Source: Rhodopseudomonas pentothenatexigens (lineage in GTDB: Bacteria; Pseudomonadota; Alphaproteobacteria; Rhizobiales; Xanthobacteraceae). From it: 64,000 nucleotides of DNA. The stretch covers positions 62,001 through 126,000 of the forward strand of contig NZ_UFQQ01000012.1 in NCBI RefSeq assembly GCF_900218015.1, read 5' to 3'. Of the stretch, positions 46,234 through 56,072 are shown piece by piece. Within the stretch, counting starts at the first letter, position 1; every line of letters begins with the position of its first letter. Made by a program: the position numbers and the translations under genes. Below the pieces are notes generated by a model that saw nothing but the letters and a program-made list of their open reading frames with translations, was not told the origin of the DNA and made no database searches.

Positions 46234-48621
46234 TCAGGCCTTCTCGACCTGATCCTTGATCTTGGCCTTACGCGACGAGCCGCGCTTCTTGGCGCCGCCG
46301 GGCAGGTTCTCCGGCTTCGGCGTGACCGGGCCGTCGAGGAATTCGAAGCCGATCTTCTCCAGCTCGACGCCGGCGACGCCTTCGTCCTTGACCAGCACCA
46401 CCTTGACGTGGCCGCCGCCCTTCAGCTTGCCGAACAGCACCTCGTCGGCCAGCGGCTTCTTGATGTGCTCCTGGATCACGCGGGCCATCGGCCGCGCGCC
46501 CATCTGCTCGTCGTAGCCGTGCTGCACCAGCCAGGCCTTGGCGGGCTCGCTCAGCTCGATGGTGACGTCGCGGTCCGCAAGCTGAGCTTCGAGCTGGAGG
46601 ACGAACTTCTCCACCACCATGCCGATGACGTCGGCCTGCAGATGCGCGAACGACACGATCGCGTCGAGACGGTTGCGGAATTCCGGCGCGAACTGCCGGT
46701 TGATCGCCTCGTGGTCGTCGCCTTCCCGCTTGCTGCGGGTGAAGCCGAACGCCTGGCGCGCCAGATCCGCGGCGCCCGCGTTGGTGGTCATGATCAGGAT
46801 CACGTTGCGGAAGTTGACCTGCTTGCCGTTGTGGTCGGTGAGACGGCCGTGATCCATGATCTGCAGCAGCACGTTGTACAGATCCGGATGCGCCTTCTCG
46901 ATTTCGTCGAGCAGTACCACGCAGTGGGGATGCTGGTCGACGCCGTCGGTGAGCAGACCGCCCTGGTCGAAGCCGACATAGCCGGGAGGCGCGCCGATCA
47001 GACGCGACACGGTGTGGCGCTCCATGTACTCCGACATGTCGAAGCGCAGCAGTTCGACGCCGAGCGACGACGCGAGCTGCTTGGCCACCTCGGTCTTGCC
47101 GACGCCGGTCGGGCCGGAGAACAGGTAGCAGCCGATCGGCTTCTCCGGTTCGCGCAGGCCGGCGCGCGCCAGCTTGATCGACGCCGACAGCGCCTCGATC
47201 GCCTTGTCCTGACCGAACACCACGCGCTTCAGGGTCTGCTCGAGGTGCTTCAGCACCTCGGCGTCGTCCTTCGACACGCTCTTCGGCGGGATCCGCGCCA
47301 TGGTCGCGACGGTGGCTTCGATCTCCTTGATGCCGATCGTCTTCTTGCGCTTGTTCTCGGACAGCAGCATCTGCGCCGCGCCGGATTCGTCGATCACGTC
47401 GATCGCCTTGTCCGGCAGCTTCCGGTCATGGATGTAGCGCGACGACAGCTGCACCGCGGATTCGATCGCCTCGTTGGTGTACTTCAGCTTGTGATAGTCC
47501 TCGAAGTACGGCTTCAGCCCCTTGAGGATCGCGATCGCGTCTTCGACCGTCGGCTCGTTGACGTCGATCTTCTGGAAGCGACGCACCAGCGCACGGTCCT
47601 TCTCGAAGTGCTGACGGTATTCCTTGTAGGTGGTCGAGCCCATGCAGCGAATGGTGCCCGACGCCAAGGCAGGCTTGAGCAAATTCGAGGCATCCATCGC
47701 CCCGCCGGAAGTGGCACCGGCGCCGATCACGGTGTGGATCTCGTCGATGAACAGGATCGCGTTCGGGTGCGCCTCGAGCTCCTTCAAGACCTGCTTGAGG
47801 CGCTCCTCGAAGTCGCCGCGATAGCGCGTTCCGGCGAGCAGCGTGCCCATGTCGAGCGAGAACACGGTGGCGGCGGACAGCACCTCCGGCACATCGCCGT
47901 CGACGATCCGCTTGGCGAGACCTTCGGCGATCGCGGTCTTGCCGACGCCGGCTTCGCCGACGAACAGCGGATTATTCTTCTGCCGGCGGCACAGCACCTG
48001 GATCGCCCGGCTGATCTCGGCATTGCGGCCGATCACCGGATCGATCTTGCCGTCCCGCGCCTTCTTGTTGAGGTTGACGCAATAGGTCTCGAGCGCATCG
48101 CCCTTCTTCTTGGCGTCGTCGCCGCTCTTGGCCTCGGTTTCTTCATCGACGCCGCGCACAGGCCGCGCTTCGGACACGCCGGGCCGCTTGGCGATGCCGT
48201 GGCTGATGTAGTTCACCGCGTCGTAGCGCGTCATATCCTGCTCCTGCAGGAAATACGCGGCGTGACTCTCGCGCTCGGCGAAGATCGCCACCAGCACGTT
48301 GGCGCCGGTCACTTCTTCGCGGCCTGAGGATTGTACGTGGATCACGGCGCGCTGAATCACGCGCTGGAAGCCGGCGGTCGGCTTGGCGTCTTCGGAGCCG
48401 TCAGTGACCAGGTTCTCGAATTCGGTTTCGAGATAGTTGACCAGACTGGTGCGCAGCTTGTCGAGATCGACGCTGCAGGCGCGCATCACCGCGGCGGCGT
48501 CGGAATCGTCGACCAGGGACAGCAGCAGATGTTCGAGGGTTGCGTATTGGTGATGACGCTCGTTGGCGATGGCGAGCGCGCGGTGGAGGGATTGCTCAAG
48601 GCTTTGGGAAAATGTCGGCAT
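46234..48621 (-). CDS. clpA: ATP-dependent Clp protease ATP-binding subunit ClpA
   Basis: A 795-residue AAA+ unfoldase. An amino-terminal Clp_N repeat ([33 protein letters not shown]) receives ClpS. The first nucleotide domain has GEAGVGKTA near 222-230 and the second has GPTGVGKTE near 505, with the ClpP-binding loop between the latter and the end. The Lys/Arg-rich carboxy tail ([12 protein letters not shown]) is common in this group. It feeds unfolded substrates into ClpP. clpS lies 194 bp upstream, not overlapping. Confidence 0.97.
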   Translation of the reverse strand: MPTFSQSLEQSLHRALAIANERHHQYATLEHLLLSLVDDSDAAAVMRACSVDLDKLRTSLVNYLETEFENLVTDGSEDAKPTAGFQRVIQRAVIHVQSSGREEVTGANVLVAIFAERESHAAYFLQEQDMTRYDAVNYISHGIAKRPGVSEARPVRGVDEETEAKSGDDAKKKGDALETYCVNLNKKARDGKIDPVIGRNAEISRAIQVLCRRQKNNPLFVGEAGVGKTAIAEGLAKRIVDGDVPEVLSAATVFSLDMGTLLAGTRYRGDFEERLKQVLKELEAHPNAILFIDEIHTVIGAGATSGGAMDASNLLKPALASGTIRCMGSTTYKEYRQHFEKDRALVRRFQKIDVNEPTVEDAIAILKGLKPYFEDYHKLKYTNEAIESAVQLSSRYIHDRKLPDKAIDVIDESGAAQMLLSENKRKKTIGIKEIEATVATMARIPPKSVSKDDAEVLKHLEQTLKRVVFGQDKAIEALSASIKLARAGLREPEKPIGCYLFSGPTGVGKTEVAKQLASSLGVELLRFDMSEYMERHTVSRLIGAPPGYVGFDQGGLLTDGVDQHPHCVVLLDEIEKAHPDLYNVLLQIMDHGRLTDHNGKQVNFRNVILIMTTNAGAADLARQAFGFTRSKREGDDHEAINRQFAPEFRNRLDAIVSFAHLQADVIGMVVEKFVLQLEAQLADRDVTIELSEPAKAWLVQHGYDEQMGARPMARVIQEHIKKPLADEVLFGKLKGGGHVKVVLVKDEGVAGVELEKIGFEFLDGPVTPKPENLPGGAKKRGSSRKAKIKDQVEKA

Positions 48622-48815
48622 TGCGTCCTCTGTGTCCCCCGCTGATCATGATCGCCGCTGCACCGTGACGCAACAACAACCTTTCCAGATATAGTGTCCA
48701 AACCTGATCGCGAAAGACTGGTTCCTCGTATCAGTCCGTCCACCAGCAAGTCCGGGAAAACCCGCCAGCTTGGACCGATGCAAAACCCGTTCCGAGTCCG
48801 GCCGCACGCGCCGCG

Positions 48816-49214
48816 CTATTTCTTCTCCATCACGCATTGCAGGGGATGCTGGTGCTTGCGCGCGAAATCCATCACCTGCGTCACTTTGGTTTCGGCGATT
48901 TCATAGGTGAACACCCCGCATTCGCCGATGCCGTGGTGATGCACGTGCAGCATCACCTTGGTGGCGGCTTCGACGTCCATCTGGAAGAACTTCTCCAGCA
49001 CATGGACCACGAACTCCATCGGCGTGTAGTCGTCGTTCAGGATCAGCACGCGATACAGGTTCGGCCGCTTGGTCCGCGGCTTGGTCTTGGTGATGACGGA
49101 GGTTGATGGCGGGTTCGGGCCGGAGCGGCCGCCGTCGCCGGCCAGGCGGACGGGTGCGGTCGTCGGATCGCCGGCAGCGCCGGAAATGTCGTGGCTCTCA
49201 GACGGTTGCAGCAT
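48816..49214 (-). CDS. clpS: ATP-dependent Clp protease adaptor ClpS
   Basis: A 132-residue N-degron adaptor. The core [27 protein letters not shown]...[36 protein letters not shown] carries the Asn-Asp pair and hydrophobic pocket that bind amino-terminal Leu/Phe/Tyr/Trp. The amino extension before the fold is about 50 residues and Pro/Ser/Thr-rich, longer than E. coli ClpS. An internal start would shorten it. It acts with ClpA downstream. Confidence 0.94.
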   Translation of the reverse strand: MLQPSESHDISGAAGDPTTAPVRLAGDGGRSGPNPPSTSVITKTKPRTKRPNLYRVLILNDDYTPMEFVVHVLEKFFQMDVEAATKVMLHVHHHGIGECGVFTYEIAETKVTQVMDFARKHQHPLQCVMEKK

Positions 49215-49611
49215 GGCTTTCGGTATTTAGACCCCAGGGAACTTCCCAGACACCGGAACCGCGACGTGCGGTCAACGCGCAAAGGCCGACGACGCCCGCA
49301 GCGCAACGGCTCCCGGCACGACGCGGCGGCGGAATACGGTAAATATGGGTCGAGTGCGGATTGGCTGCAAGCGCCGAAATTCCTTAAGCGATCCAACGGA
49401 CACCATGACGGGCGTCGCGCCGACCCCAGCCAGGGTTAACCACAGCTTGCCCGGTCGAGACGGAATCCGATGACGCCGTTGACCCGCCGGCAAGCATCCG
49501 CAGCGCTCGTGGGCATTTGTGCCGCAGTTTAGCGAGTTTCGGAGGTTCATTTTACGCGCCGTTTATCCATACCGCCCGATCCTGCCCGCAGAATCAGGAT
49601 CGGTAATCGCC
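49215..49611. other. Intergenic region, clpS to Tad-type protein
   Basis: About 400 bp between divergent genes with no convincing gene. It includes AATACGGTAAATATGGG near 49335 and GGTTAACCACAG near 49432, mildly A/T-rich stretches that may carry promoters. Frames that cross it are short and of low complexity. Confidence 0.4.
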
Positions 49612-50979
49612 ATGTCCCTTGCCCCCCTCGCCGCTCAAACGATGCGCAGCGCCCGTCGCTTCCGGACGGCGACCGACGGGAACATCGCCGTGATCTTCGC
49701 CCTCGCCCTGGTGCCGCTGCTCGGGTTCGTGGGCGTCGCGGTGGATTATTCCCGCGCCAACAGCGCGCGCACCGCGATGCAGTCCGCCCTCGATTCGGCC
49801 GCACTGATGGTGTCGAGAGACCTCTCCTCCGGGGCGATCACGGCCGATCAGGTGGCCAGCAAATCGCAGAGCTATTTCGACAGCCTCTACACCGGCACGG
49901 AGTCGGGCGCGATCAAGGTCACGGCGACCTACACGGCGAAGGACAGTTCCGGCTCGTCCACCATCGTCCTGAAGGGCCAGGGCACGGTCGCCACCGATTT
50001 CATGAAGATTGTCGGCCAGGACACAGTGGCGATCGGTTCGACCACCACCACCACGTGGGGCGGCACCCGCCTGCGCGTCGCGATGGCGCTCGACGTCACC
50101 GGATCGATGGCCTCGGCCGGCAAGATGTCGGCGATGAAGACCGCCGCCAAGGGGCTGGTCGATACGCTGCGCGCCAGCGCTCAGAGTGCGGACGACGTGT
50201 ATATCTCGGTCGTGCCGTTCGCTCAGATGGTCAATGTCGGCAGCAGCAACAGGAACGCCAGCTGGATCAAATGGGATGTCTGGGAGGAAACCACGGGCAG
50301 CTGCAGCTGGTGGTGGCTTACCAGCAAGGCGAGCTGCGAGAATGCCGGCAGGACCTGGAGCTCGGCCAACCGAAATCAGTGGACCGGTTGTGTGACCGAC
50401 CGTGACCAACCGGCCGATACGACAAAGGACGCTCCGACGTCCAACGCGACCAAGTTTCCCGCGGCTGATTACGACGCCTGCCCCGCGCAGATCCTGGGGA
50501 TGACGTCGGCCTACTCATCGTCCAATGCCACCACGATCAAGAACAAGATCGACGCGCTGTCGCCCAACGGAGGTACCAACCAGGCGATCGGCATGCATTG
50601 GGCGTGGATGTCGCTGCTCACCGGCGATCCCCTCAACACGCCCTCGAAGGACACCAATTACAAGTACACGGACGCGATCATCCTGCTGTCGGACGGTATG
50701 AATACGATCGACCGCTGGTACGGCAATGGTTCGAGCTGGTCGCAGCAGGTCGACGCCAGGCAGAAGATCCTGTGCGACAACATCAGGGCGTCGTCCACCA
50801 ACACCAACCCCATCACCATCTACACCATTCAGGTCAATACCGACGGCGACCCGGAGTCTGCCGTTCTGAAGTATTGCGCAGATACCGGCAACTTCTTTGC
50901 GACCACCACCGCGAGCGGCATCGGGACCGCCTTCGCCCAGATCGGCACCTCGCTGTCGAAGCTTCGACTGTCGAAATAG
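49612..50979 (+). CDS. TadE/TadG-type pilus protein with von Willebrand A domain
   Basis: A 455-residue protein. One membrane helix (NIAVIFALALVPLLGFVGVAVDYSRA) opens a Tad-G/Flp-type signature (SARTAMQSALDSAALMV), followed by a secreted VWA domain whose MIDAS begins VAMALDVTGSM (D-x-T-x-S) and continues with LLSDGMN. An insertion of about 100 residues with five Cys (SCSWWW, SCENAG, GCVTDR, YDACPAQ region) interrupts the VWA fold. It may act in surface adhesion with a Tad system elsewhere. The ATG at 49612 is preferred to one in the upstream low-complexity frame. Confidence 0.87.
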   Translation: MSLAPLAAQTMRSARRFRTATDGNIAVIFALALVPLLGFVGVAVDYSRANSARTAMQSALDSAALMVSRDLSSGAITADQVASKSQSYFDSLYTGTESGAIKVTATYTAKDSSGSSTIVLKGQGTVATDFMKIVGQDTVAIGSTTTTTWGGTRLRVAMALDVTGSMASAGKMSAMKTAAKGLVDTLRASAQSADDVYISVVPFAQMVNVGSSNRNASWIKWDVWEETTGSCSWWWLTSKASCENAGRTWSSANRNQWTGCVTDRDQPADTTKDAPTSNATKFPAADYDACPAQILGMTSAYSSSNATTIKNKIDALSPNGGTNQAIGMHWAWMSLLTGDPLNTPSKDTNYKYTDAIILLSDGMNTIDRWYGNGSSWSQQVDARQKILCDNIRASSTNTNPITIYTIQVNTDGDPESAVLKYCADTGNFFATTTASGIGTAFAQIGTSLSKLRLSK

Positions 50980-51359
50980 ACCGGCACGAGGCGCCCTGCG
51001 CGAAAGCGGCAGTCCCGCGACGCACGGAGCGCCGCTTCCCGGAGCGCGGCTCGGCCCGATCGCCTCCGCGCCGGCCGAACGCCATTGCTGCACCGCGATA
51101 CCGATTGGGCGAATCCTCGGCATCGCCGCAATAGATGCTTAACCTTTTCGAAACCGCCCGCTCCTAACCTGAATCCCTAAACATTTGCGCTCGCCTCGAA
51201 AAGCCGCGCCAATTCAGCCGTTTACCCGACCGATCGGGAGCTGCCGCTGGTGCCGGGCATGCGAGTGATTCCAACGCTGGATTCCAACGTTACCGGACCG
51301 CATGGGCTTAATTTTGCCTCACGGCCCGGTGAATGATGAAACATCGGACGGGGACGTTC
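50980..51359. other. Intergenic region, Tad-type protein to D,D-carboxypeptidase
   Basis: About 380 bp without an acceptable gene. The first 120 bases are very G+C-rich. AGATGCTTAACCTTTTCG (51134-51151) and CCCTAAACATTTGC (51175-51188) are the only A/T-rich stretches and might belong to the carboxypeptidase promoter. Confidence 0.4.
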
Positions 51360-53102
51360 ATGCACCGCAATATTTCCTTCAGCTCGCGCGCGCTGCGAGT
51401 TTGCGTGCTCGGCTTGGCCACGATCTCCGCTGCGGTGGTTTTCACGACAGATACGGCCGATGCCCGGCGGCGCCACCGGGGTCATCACGCCCGCCATCAC
51501 GTCGAGCGCAACGCCTACAATCCCGCCTTCGCTTCGATCATCGTCGACGGCAACACCGGCGCGGTGCTGACAGCCAACAATCCCGACAGCCTGCGGCATC
51601 CGGCGTCGCTGACCAAGATCATGACGCTGTACCTGCTGTTCGAACGCCTCGAGCAGGGCAAGCTGTCGCTGGACAGCGAGATGGAGGTTTCTGATTTCGC
51701 CTCCGGGCAGGCGCCGACCAAGCTCGGCCTGCGCCCCGGCCAGACGCTGCGGGTCGAGGACGCCATCAAGGGGCTGGTGACCCGCTCGGCCAACGACGCC
51801 GCCGTGGTGATTGCCGAGACCATCGCCGGCAGCGAGAGCGACTTCGCCAAAATGATGACCCGCAAGGCGCGTGCGCTCGGCATGTCGCGGACGGTGTACC
51901 GCAACGCCTCCGGCCTGCCGAACAACGAACAGGTCACCACCGCCCGCGACCAGTCGATCCTCGGGCGCGCCATTCAGGATCGCTTCCCGCGCTACTATCG
52001 CTACTTCTCGACCAGCGTCTTCACCTATCGCGGTCAGGCGATCCGCAACCACAACCGCCTCCTCGGAAACGTCGAAGGCGTCGACGGCATCAAGACCGGT
52101 TACACTCGCGCCTCCGGTTTCAACCTCGTCACCTCGATGCACCGCGGCAACCGGTTCCTGGTCGGCGTCGTGCTCGGCGGCCGCAGCGGCGGATCCCGCG
52201 ACGCGATCATGCGCAATCTGCTGGCGGAAAATCTGGAGAAAGGCGCGACGCGCCGCACGGTCGCGGCCATTACCGAACGTTCGTCCGGATCGGACGATAC
52301 CGAGGTGGCCGAAACCAACCGCTCCGCGCCGGCCGTCCAGGTCCAAGGCGCGGTTCAGGTCGCCTCCGCCGCCCCCGAAGCGGTGCTTCCGACTCCCCGA
52401 CCCGCCGCCCCGTTGACCCGCTCGGCCGCGCCGGAACAGCGCGCTGAAACCAAGCCGGAGCCGGGCCCGTTCAACAGCGGCACCATCGAGACCAAGCCGC
52501 TGGTGATCATTCCGGGCTCGGCCGAACCGATGAAGCCGGTCCGGGTCAAGACGGTTCAGGTGAAATCCGCTCCGATCAAGCTCGCATCCGCGGTCGCCGC
52601 TCCTCCGGTCACCAGCGCGATTCCGCCGGCCCGCCGCGACCCTGCCGAGACCTCCAACGCCGCGATTGCCCGGGTCGAGGCCAGGCCGGAATCGATCCCG
52701 CAGCCGGCCGGACACGGCACCGGCCAAGGCGTGCTTGGCGTCCTGCCTGCCTCGAGCCTGCCGTCGAAGAATTCCCAGGCCTTGGCCTACGCCGAACCCG
52801 CCGCTGCGCCGCCCCCCTCCGTCCAGCAGCAAGGCGCGATCAAGACGGTGAACCACACCGGCTGGATCGTCCAGGTCGGCGCGCTGGAAAGCGAGACCGA
52901 AGCGCGCAAACGGCTCGAAGCGGCGCGCGAGCACGCCAGCGGCCTGCTCGGCAAGGCCGATCCGTTCACCGAGACCGTCACCACCAAGGGCGATCGCAAG
53001 CTCTACCGCGCACGCTTTGCCGGGCTGGAGCGCGACGAAGCCGAAGCGGTGTGTCGTAAGCTGAAGCGCTCCGACATCTCCTGCTTCACCATCAAGAACT
53101 GA
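51360..53102 (+). CDS. D-alanyl-D-alanine carboxypeptidase with SPOR domain
   Basis: A 580-residue exported penicillin-binding protein. A signal peptide (VLGLATISAAVVF, then DTADA) precedes the serine peptidase core with Ser83-x-x-Lys86 (PASLTKIM), Ser143-x-Asn145 (SAN) and Lys245-Thr-Gly (GIKTGYTR). A Pro/Ala-rich linker of about 200 residues leads to a SPOR domain (WIVQVGALESETEARKRLEAAREHAS). It trims pentapeptides and the SPOR part targets septal glycan. The ATG at 51360 has a GGGGA site; ATG 51333 is an alternative. A terminator follows. Confidence 0.94.
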   Translation: MHRNISFSSRALRVCVLGLATISAAVVFTTDTADARRRHRGHHARHHVERNAYNPAFASIIVDGNTGAVLTANNPDSLRHPASLTKIMTLYLLFERLEQGKLSLDSEMEVSDFASGQAPTKLGLRPGQTLRVEDAIKGLVTRSANDAAVVIAETIAGSESDFAKMMTRKARALGMSRTVYRNASGLPNNEQVTTARDQSILGRAIQDRFPRYYRYFSTSVFTYRGQAIRNHNRLLGNVEGVDGIKTGYTRASGFNLVTSMHRGNRFLVGVVLGGRSGGSRDAIMRNLLAENLEKGATRRTVAAITERSSGSDDTEVAETNRSAPAVQVQGAVQVASAAPEAVLPTPRPAAPLTRSAAPEQRAETKPEPGPFNSGTIETKPLVIIPGSAEPMKPVRVKTVQVKSAPIKLASAVAAPPVTSAIPPARRDPAETSNAAIARVEARPESIPQPAGHGTGQGVLGVLPASSLPSKNSQALAYAEPAAAPPPSVQQQGAIKTVNHTGWIVQVGALESETEARKRLEAAREHASGLLGKADPFTETVTTKGDRKLYRARFAGLERDEAEAVCRKLKRSDISCFTIKN

Positions 53103-53125
53103 TCTTTCCAATCGTCGCACGGCCG

Positions 53126-53155
53126 AACGCGACCGGGACCTCCCGGTCGCGTTTT
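53126..53155 (+). terminator. Rho-independent terminator after the carboxypeptidase
   Basis: A perfect 10-bp stem (CGCGACCGGG / CCCGGTCGCG) with an ACCT loop, immediately followed by TTTT; the arms extend by AA/TT. It lies about 25 bp after the stop codon. Confidence 0.88.
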
Positions 53156-53352
53156 GCATATGGGGCGTGTTCATCTGGCGGTGCCGAGAATCGCAGCGCG
53201 CGACGTCGCGCGGCGGGAACGGCGCGAAACCACTCGTCAAGGATTGATCGTTAAAAGTTGAACCAACAGCCACGCCGAACCGGCGGGCGACCCGGGCGTC
53301 AATTCGGGATCAGGGCACTCGCAGTCTGTAGCGTGAAGTTGCGTTGCTGGAG

Positions 53353-54078
53353 TTAGCTGCGATGCGTTCGAAGCAAGGTATCCTTGGCCGCGTTTACCCG
53401 GGCGGCCAGGTACGTCGACCCCCCTTGGTCGGGATGGAGTTTCTTCATCAGGGTGCGGTGGGCGCGTCCGATGTCGTCCGGCCCCGCTCCCGGCTGCAGG
53501 CCAAGGATCTGATAGGCTTCCTCGGCCGTCATTTTGCTGCCCGACGCCTGGCTTCGCTGCCGCCCTGCCGTGTCTCCATCCGCGTTCTGACGCCAGGCGG
53601 GAAACCGGCGGTCCAGATAGCTTTCAAGTAGCGCACAGCTCTCGGCGTCGAAGCCGGCCAGCATCGCTGCAAGTTCGCCGAGGTCGAATTCGTCGAGCGA
53701 ACGGCCGGCATTCGGGCCCTTTATGACTCGGCCGGTGATCGCGCCACTGTCGTGATCCAGCACCATCTCCAGGTATTGCGAGCGCACCGTCGAGGCCTGC
53801 CCGCGCGACCGCGCCCCGCCGCCGAAAATGCCGCCGAGGTTGCCGAAGCCGGCATTCTGCAGCGGCGTCCAGCCGAGCAGCCCGGCGCCGAACAGGCCGA
53901 GCGGAATCGCCACCGCCAGTTCACCTTTGACGCCGGTGAACAGCGCCGCCGCCAGGGTCACGATGCCGCCGGCGATCTTCAGCGCGCGGGCGAGCACCGC
54001 CGGGTTCGCCGAGCGCATCATCTGCAGCAGCGTGTACAGCACGAAAACGGCGATAGCGCCGGCAATCAACGTAGGCAT
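53353..54078 (-). CDS. Membrane-anchored J-domain protein
   Basis: A 241-residue protein with two or three hydrophobic helices at the start (LIAGAIAVFVLYTLLQMM, ALKIAGGIVTLAAALFTGV, AVAIPLGLFGAGLLGW), a cytoplasmic part, and a carboxy-terminal J domain with the HPD tripeptide in LMKKLHPDQGGS. The layout is like DjlA/Tim14-type co-chaperones, which recruit DnaK to the membrane. The ATG at 54078 begins at the helix. It lies 55 bp downstream of the VWA gene on the same strand. Confidence 0.9.
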   Translation of the reverse strand: MPTLIAGAIAVFVLYTLLQMMRSANPAVLARALKIAGGIVTLAAALFTGVKGELAVAIPLGLFGAGLLGWTPLQNAGFGNLGGIFGGGARSRGQASTVRSQYLEMVLDHDSGAITGRVIKGPNAGRSLDEFDLGELAAMLAGFDAESCALLESYLDRRFPAWRQNADGDTAGRQRSQASGSKMTAEEAYQILGLQPGAGPDDIGRAHRTLMKKLHPDQGGSTYLAARVNAAKDTLLRTHRS

Positions 54079-54133
54079 GGCGACAATATAGGTCTGTGGG
54101 TCGGAAAAAGCACCGGCACTCCAGCTCGCGCGG

Positions 54134-54880
54134 TCAGCGCATCTGGCCGAGCAGGAGAGCCGCGCCCCCGCCCGCAGCGGCAAGCCGCTGCAGGGCCGCG
54201 CGGCCACCCGCCGCATAGGCCGCCGCGGCACGCAGCAGCTCGCGGAGCTGCGCCGCGGCGCCCGGATCGAAGCGGCACCACGCGCCGCCGCTCAGCCGCG
54301 CCATCTCGCGGAAGGTCTGCTCGGCGACCGGATCGACGCCCTCCTGGAACAGGAAGACCGGCACCTTGAGCATGCCGAGCTCACCGGCCCGCGCGCAGAG
54401 CTCGTCCGCCGCCTCCTCCATCGCGTCGCCGACGAACACCACCGCCCGCACGCCGGCGCTGACCGCCTCTTTCCGCGCGTCCGACAACACCCGGCCGATC
54501 TGGGTATGGCCGCCGCGGCAATCGATCTTGCCCATCAGCCGGGCCAGTTCCGTGCTCGACGAGATCCAGCCCGACGCGCGGCACTCGTTGAAGCCACGAT
54601 AATACACCAGGCGGATGTCCAGGCTGCCGATCGCTTCGGCTTCGCGGAACATGTCGGCCTGCAGCGCGCAGGCCATGTCCCAGGTCGGCTGCCGACTCAT
54701 CGTGGCGTCGAGCGCGAACACGAGGCGGCCGCGGGCGCCGGCGGCATCGGGCGACATCGCCCGCGCCTTGGCGACGAAGGCGGCGATCTCGTCCGACGAC
54801 GAGGCCACCGGCGTGCGCGCGGCCCTCTCCCCCGCACGGAGGGACGGATCGACGGGCGATCGGGTGGGGTCGCGGGACAT
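54134..54880 (-). CDS. VWA-domain protein
   Basis: A 248-residue cytoplasmic von Willebrand A domain protein. The MIDAS-type start is VFALDATMSRQPTWDMA, with the later CRGGHTQIGRVL and VVFVGDAMEE in the positions of metal-contacting loops. An Ala/Gly-rich tail with a weak hydrophobic stretch closes it. Its partner and function are unknown; the adjacent J-domain gene suggests joint action, possibly in protein assembly. No AAA+ MoxR gene is present next to it. Confidence 0.85.
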   Translation of the reverse strand: MSRDPTRSPVDPSLRAGERAARTPVASSSDEIAAFVAKARAMSPDAAGARGRLVFALDATMSRQPTWDMACALQADMFREAEAIGSLDIRLVYYRGFNECRASGWISSSTELARLMGKIDCRGGHTQIGRVLSDARKEAVSAGVRAVVFVGDAMEEAADELCARAGELGMLKVPVFLFQEGVDPVAEQTFREMARLSGGAWCRFDPGAAAQLRELLRAAAAYAAGGRAALQRLAAAGGGAALLLGQMR

Positions 54881-54960
54881 CGGGCTCGCTTCGGCTGTGC
54901 GAGACCTATGTGGCGACGGCCCGATCGACGGTCAATGCGCCCGCTTCGCGACGGCGCGGC

Positions 54961-55803
54961 TCAACGGCTCGCCGCCGCCAAGGTATCGGCCGGGCGCCTG
55001 CCGCGCGGCCCGGCTTTAGGTGCGTCGCTGCCTGGCAAATTGTCGTCGAGGAACTTGTCGAGCGAGGCTGCGATCGCGCTCTTTACCGACTCGGGTCCGC
55101 GATCGCTCATCTCGGTGTGCTGGAAGCCGGTATTGACGACCGTGATGCCGGCCTTGTCGCAGACGTCCTGCGCCGGAATCACCCCAGGATCGGTCTTGAA
55201 GACCGGATCGTGGGAACGGAACGTCAGCGTCTTGAACTTGCCGTCGATCATGAACGGCACCCGCAGATTGTCCAGCGTGACCACCCGCCTGATCCGCTCC
55301 GGATGCAACTGAGCGTAGTACATCGAGATGTCGCCGCCGTTGGAATGTCCGACCATCGTCAGGTGCCGATAGTCGGCGTTCGGGATCACGGTCTGCAGTT
55401 GGGCGACGGCGAATTCGATGTTGGCGACGCCTTTCTCGTACACCGGCAGGCGACCGACATAAGGCTCGCCGACTTTGGTCACCAGCGGCGCATCGGTCGG
55501 CAGATCGTGTTGGATACTCACCGCCAGATAGCCGCGCACCGCAAACAGATTGGAGAGGAACGAGTACTCAGTGAATTTGACGGTGTTGCCGTGGTTGAGA
55601 ACCACGACGGGAAGCTCGGCGAGTCCGGCTTCGGCCTGCATCTCCCTGTCACGGCGGATCGCGATCGCGATCTCGACCGGCCGCTGCCGCGACGCATCGA
55701 AGAAGGTCAGGGTCTGGTGGCGGATCGCCCACTTCGAGGCCGTGAAGTAAGCGACAGCTGTTAACACGCACAGCGACAGCAGAACTGTGATTCCGCGGGT
55801 CAT
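54961..55803 (-). CDS. Alpha/beta hydrolase, probably exported or membrane-tethered
   Basis: A 280-residue hydrolase starting at MTRGITVLLSLCVLTAVAY, which is an uncleaved or lipid-free signal anchor. The oxyanion segment VVVLNHGNTVKF, the nucleophile elbow MVGHSNGGDISMYY (Ser) and the His in FQHTEMSD are all visible. The substrate is not known; it resembles chlorophyllase/PHB-depolymerase-like lipases. An ATG at 55851 would give 16 more residues without hydrophobic character, so 55803 is preferred. Confidence 0.88.
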   Translation of the reverse strand: MTRGITVLLSLCVLTAVAYFTASKWAIRHQTLTFFDASRQRPVEIAIAIRRDREMQAEAGLAELPVVVLNHGNTVKFTEYSFLSNLFAVRGYLAVSIQHDLPTDAPLVTKVGEPYVGRLPVYEKGVANIEFAVAQLQTVIPNADYRHLTMVGHSNGGDISMYYAQLHPERIRRVVTLDNLRVPFMIDGKFKTLTFRSHDPVFKTDPGVIPAQDVCDKAGITVVNTGFQHTEMSDRGPESVKSAIAASLDKFLDDNLPGSDAPKAGPRGRRPADTLAAASR

Positions 55804-55912
55804 CATCCATCCCGTGTCTGTCAGCGGCCCCACGCCCGAAACGACCGACACCAGGACTATAAATCACTGCCATATGACAGAAAGATCAAAGATTAGCAGT
55901 TTTGCGCTTCGC

Positions 55913-55932
55913 CGTTGTGCAACTGCACAACG
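55913..55932. promoter_or_regulatory. 20-bp palindrome upstream of the alpha/beta hydrolase gene
   Basis: CGTTGTGC-n4-GCACAACG is a perfect palindrome with eight-base arms, lying about 110 bp upstream of the hydrolase start in a gap without genes. It is a good operator candidate for a dimeric repressor. It lacks a T-run, so it is not a terminator for mipZ. Confidence 0.5.
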
Positions 55933-56072
55933 CCCCGCCAGGGCGCACGCAAAACGCTCTTCACCGGTTGCAAACAGCGGAATCTTCTCCGGAACAGCCG
56001 ACAGCTTGGCAAGACATACTCGGCGCGACGGCTCGGCTACGACGAAAGACGTGGTGATTGCCGGCTCCGCAA

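Noticed and set aside
46408-48327. A 639-codon plus-strand frame opposite clpA
   Set aside because: clpA on the minus strand is unambiguous with both Walker motifs; this is its complement.
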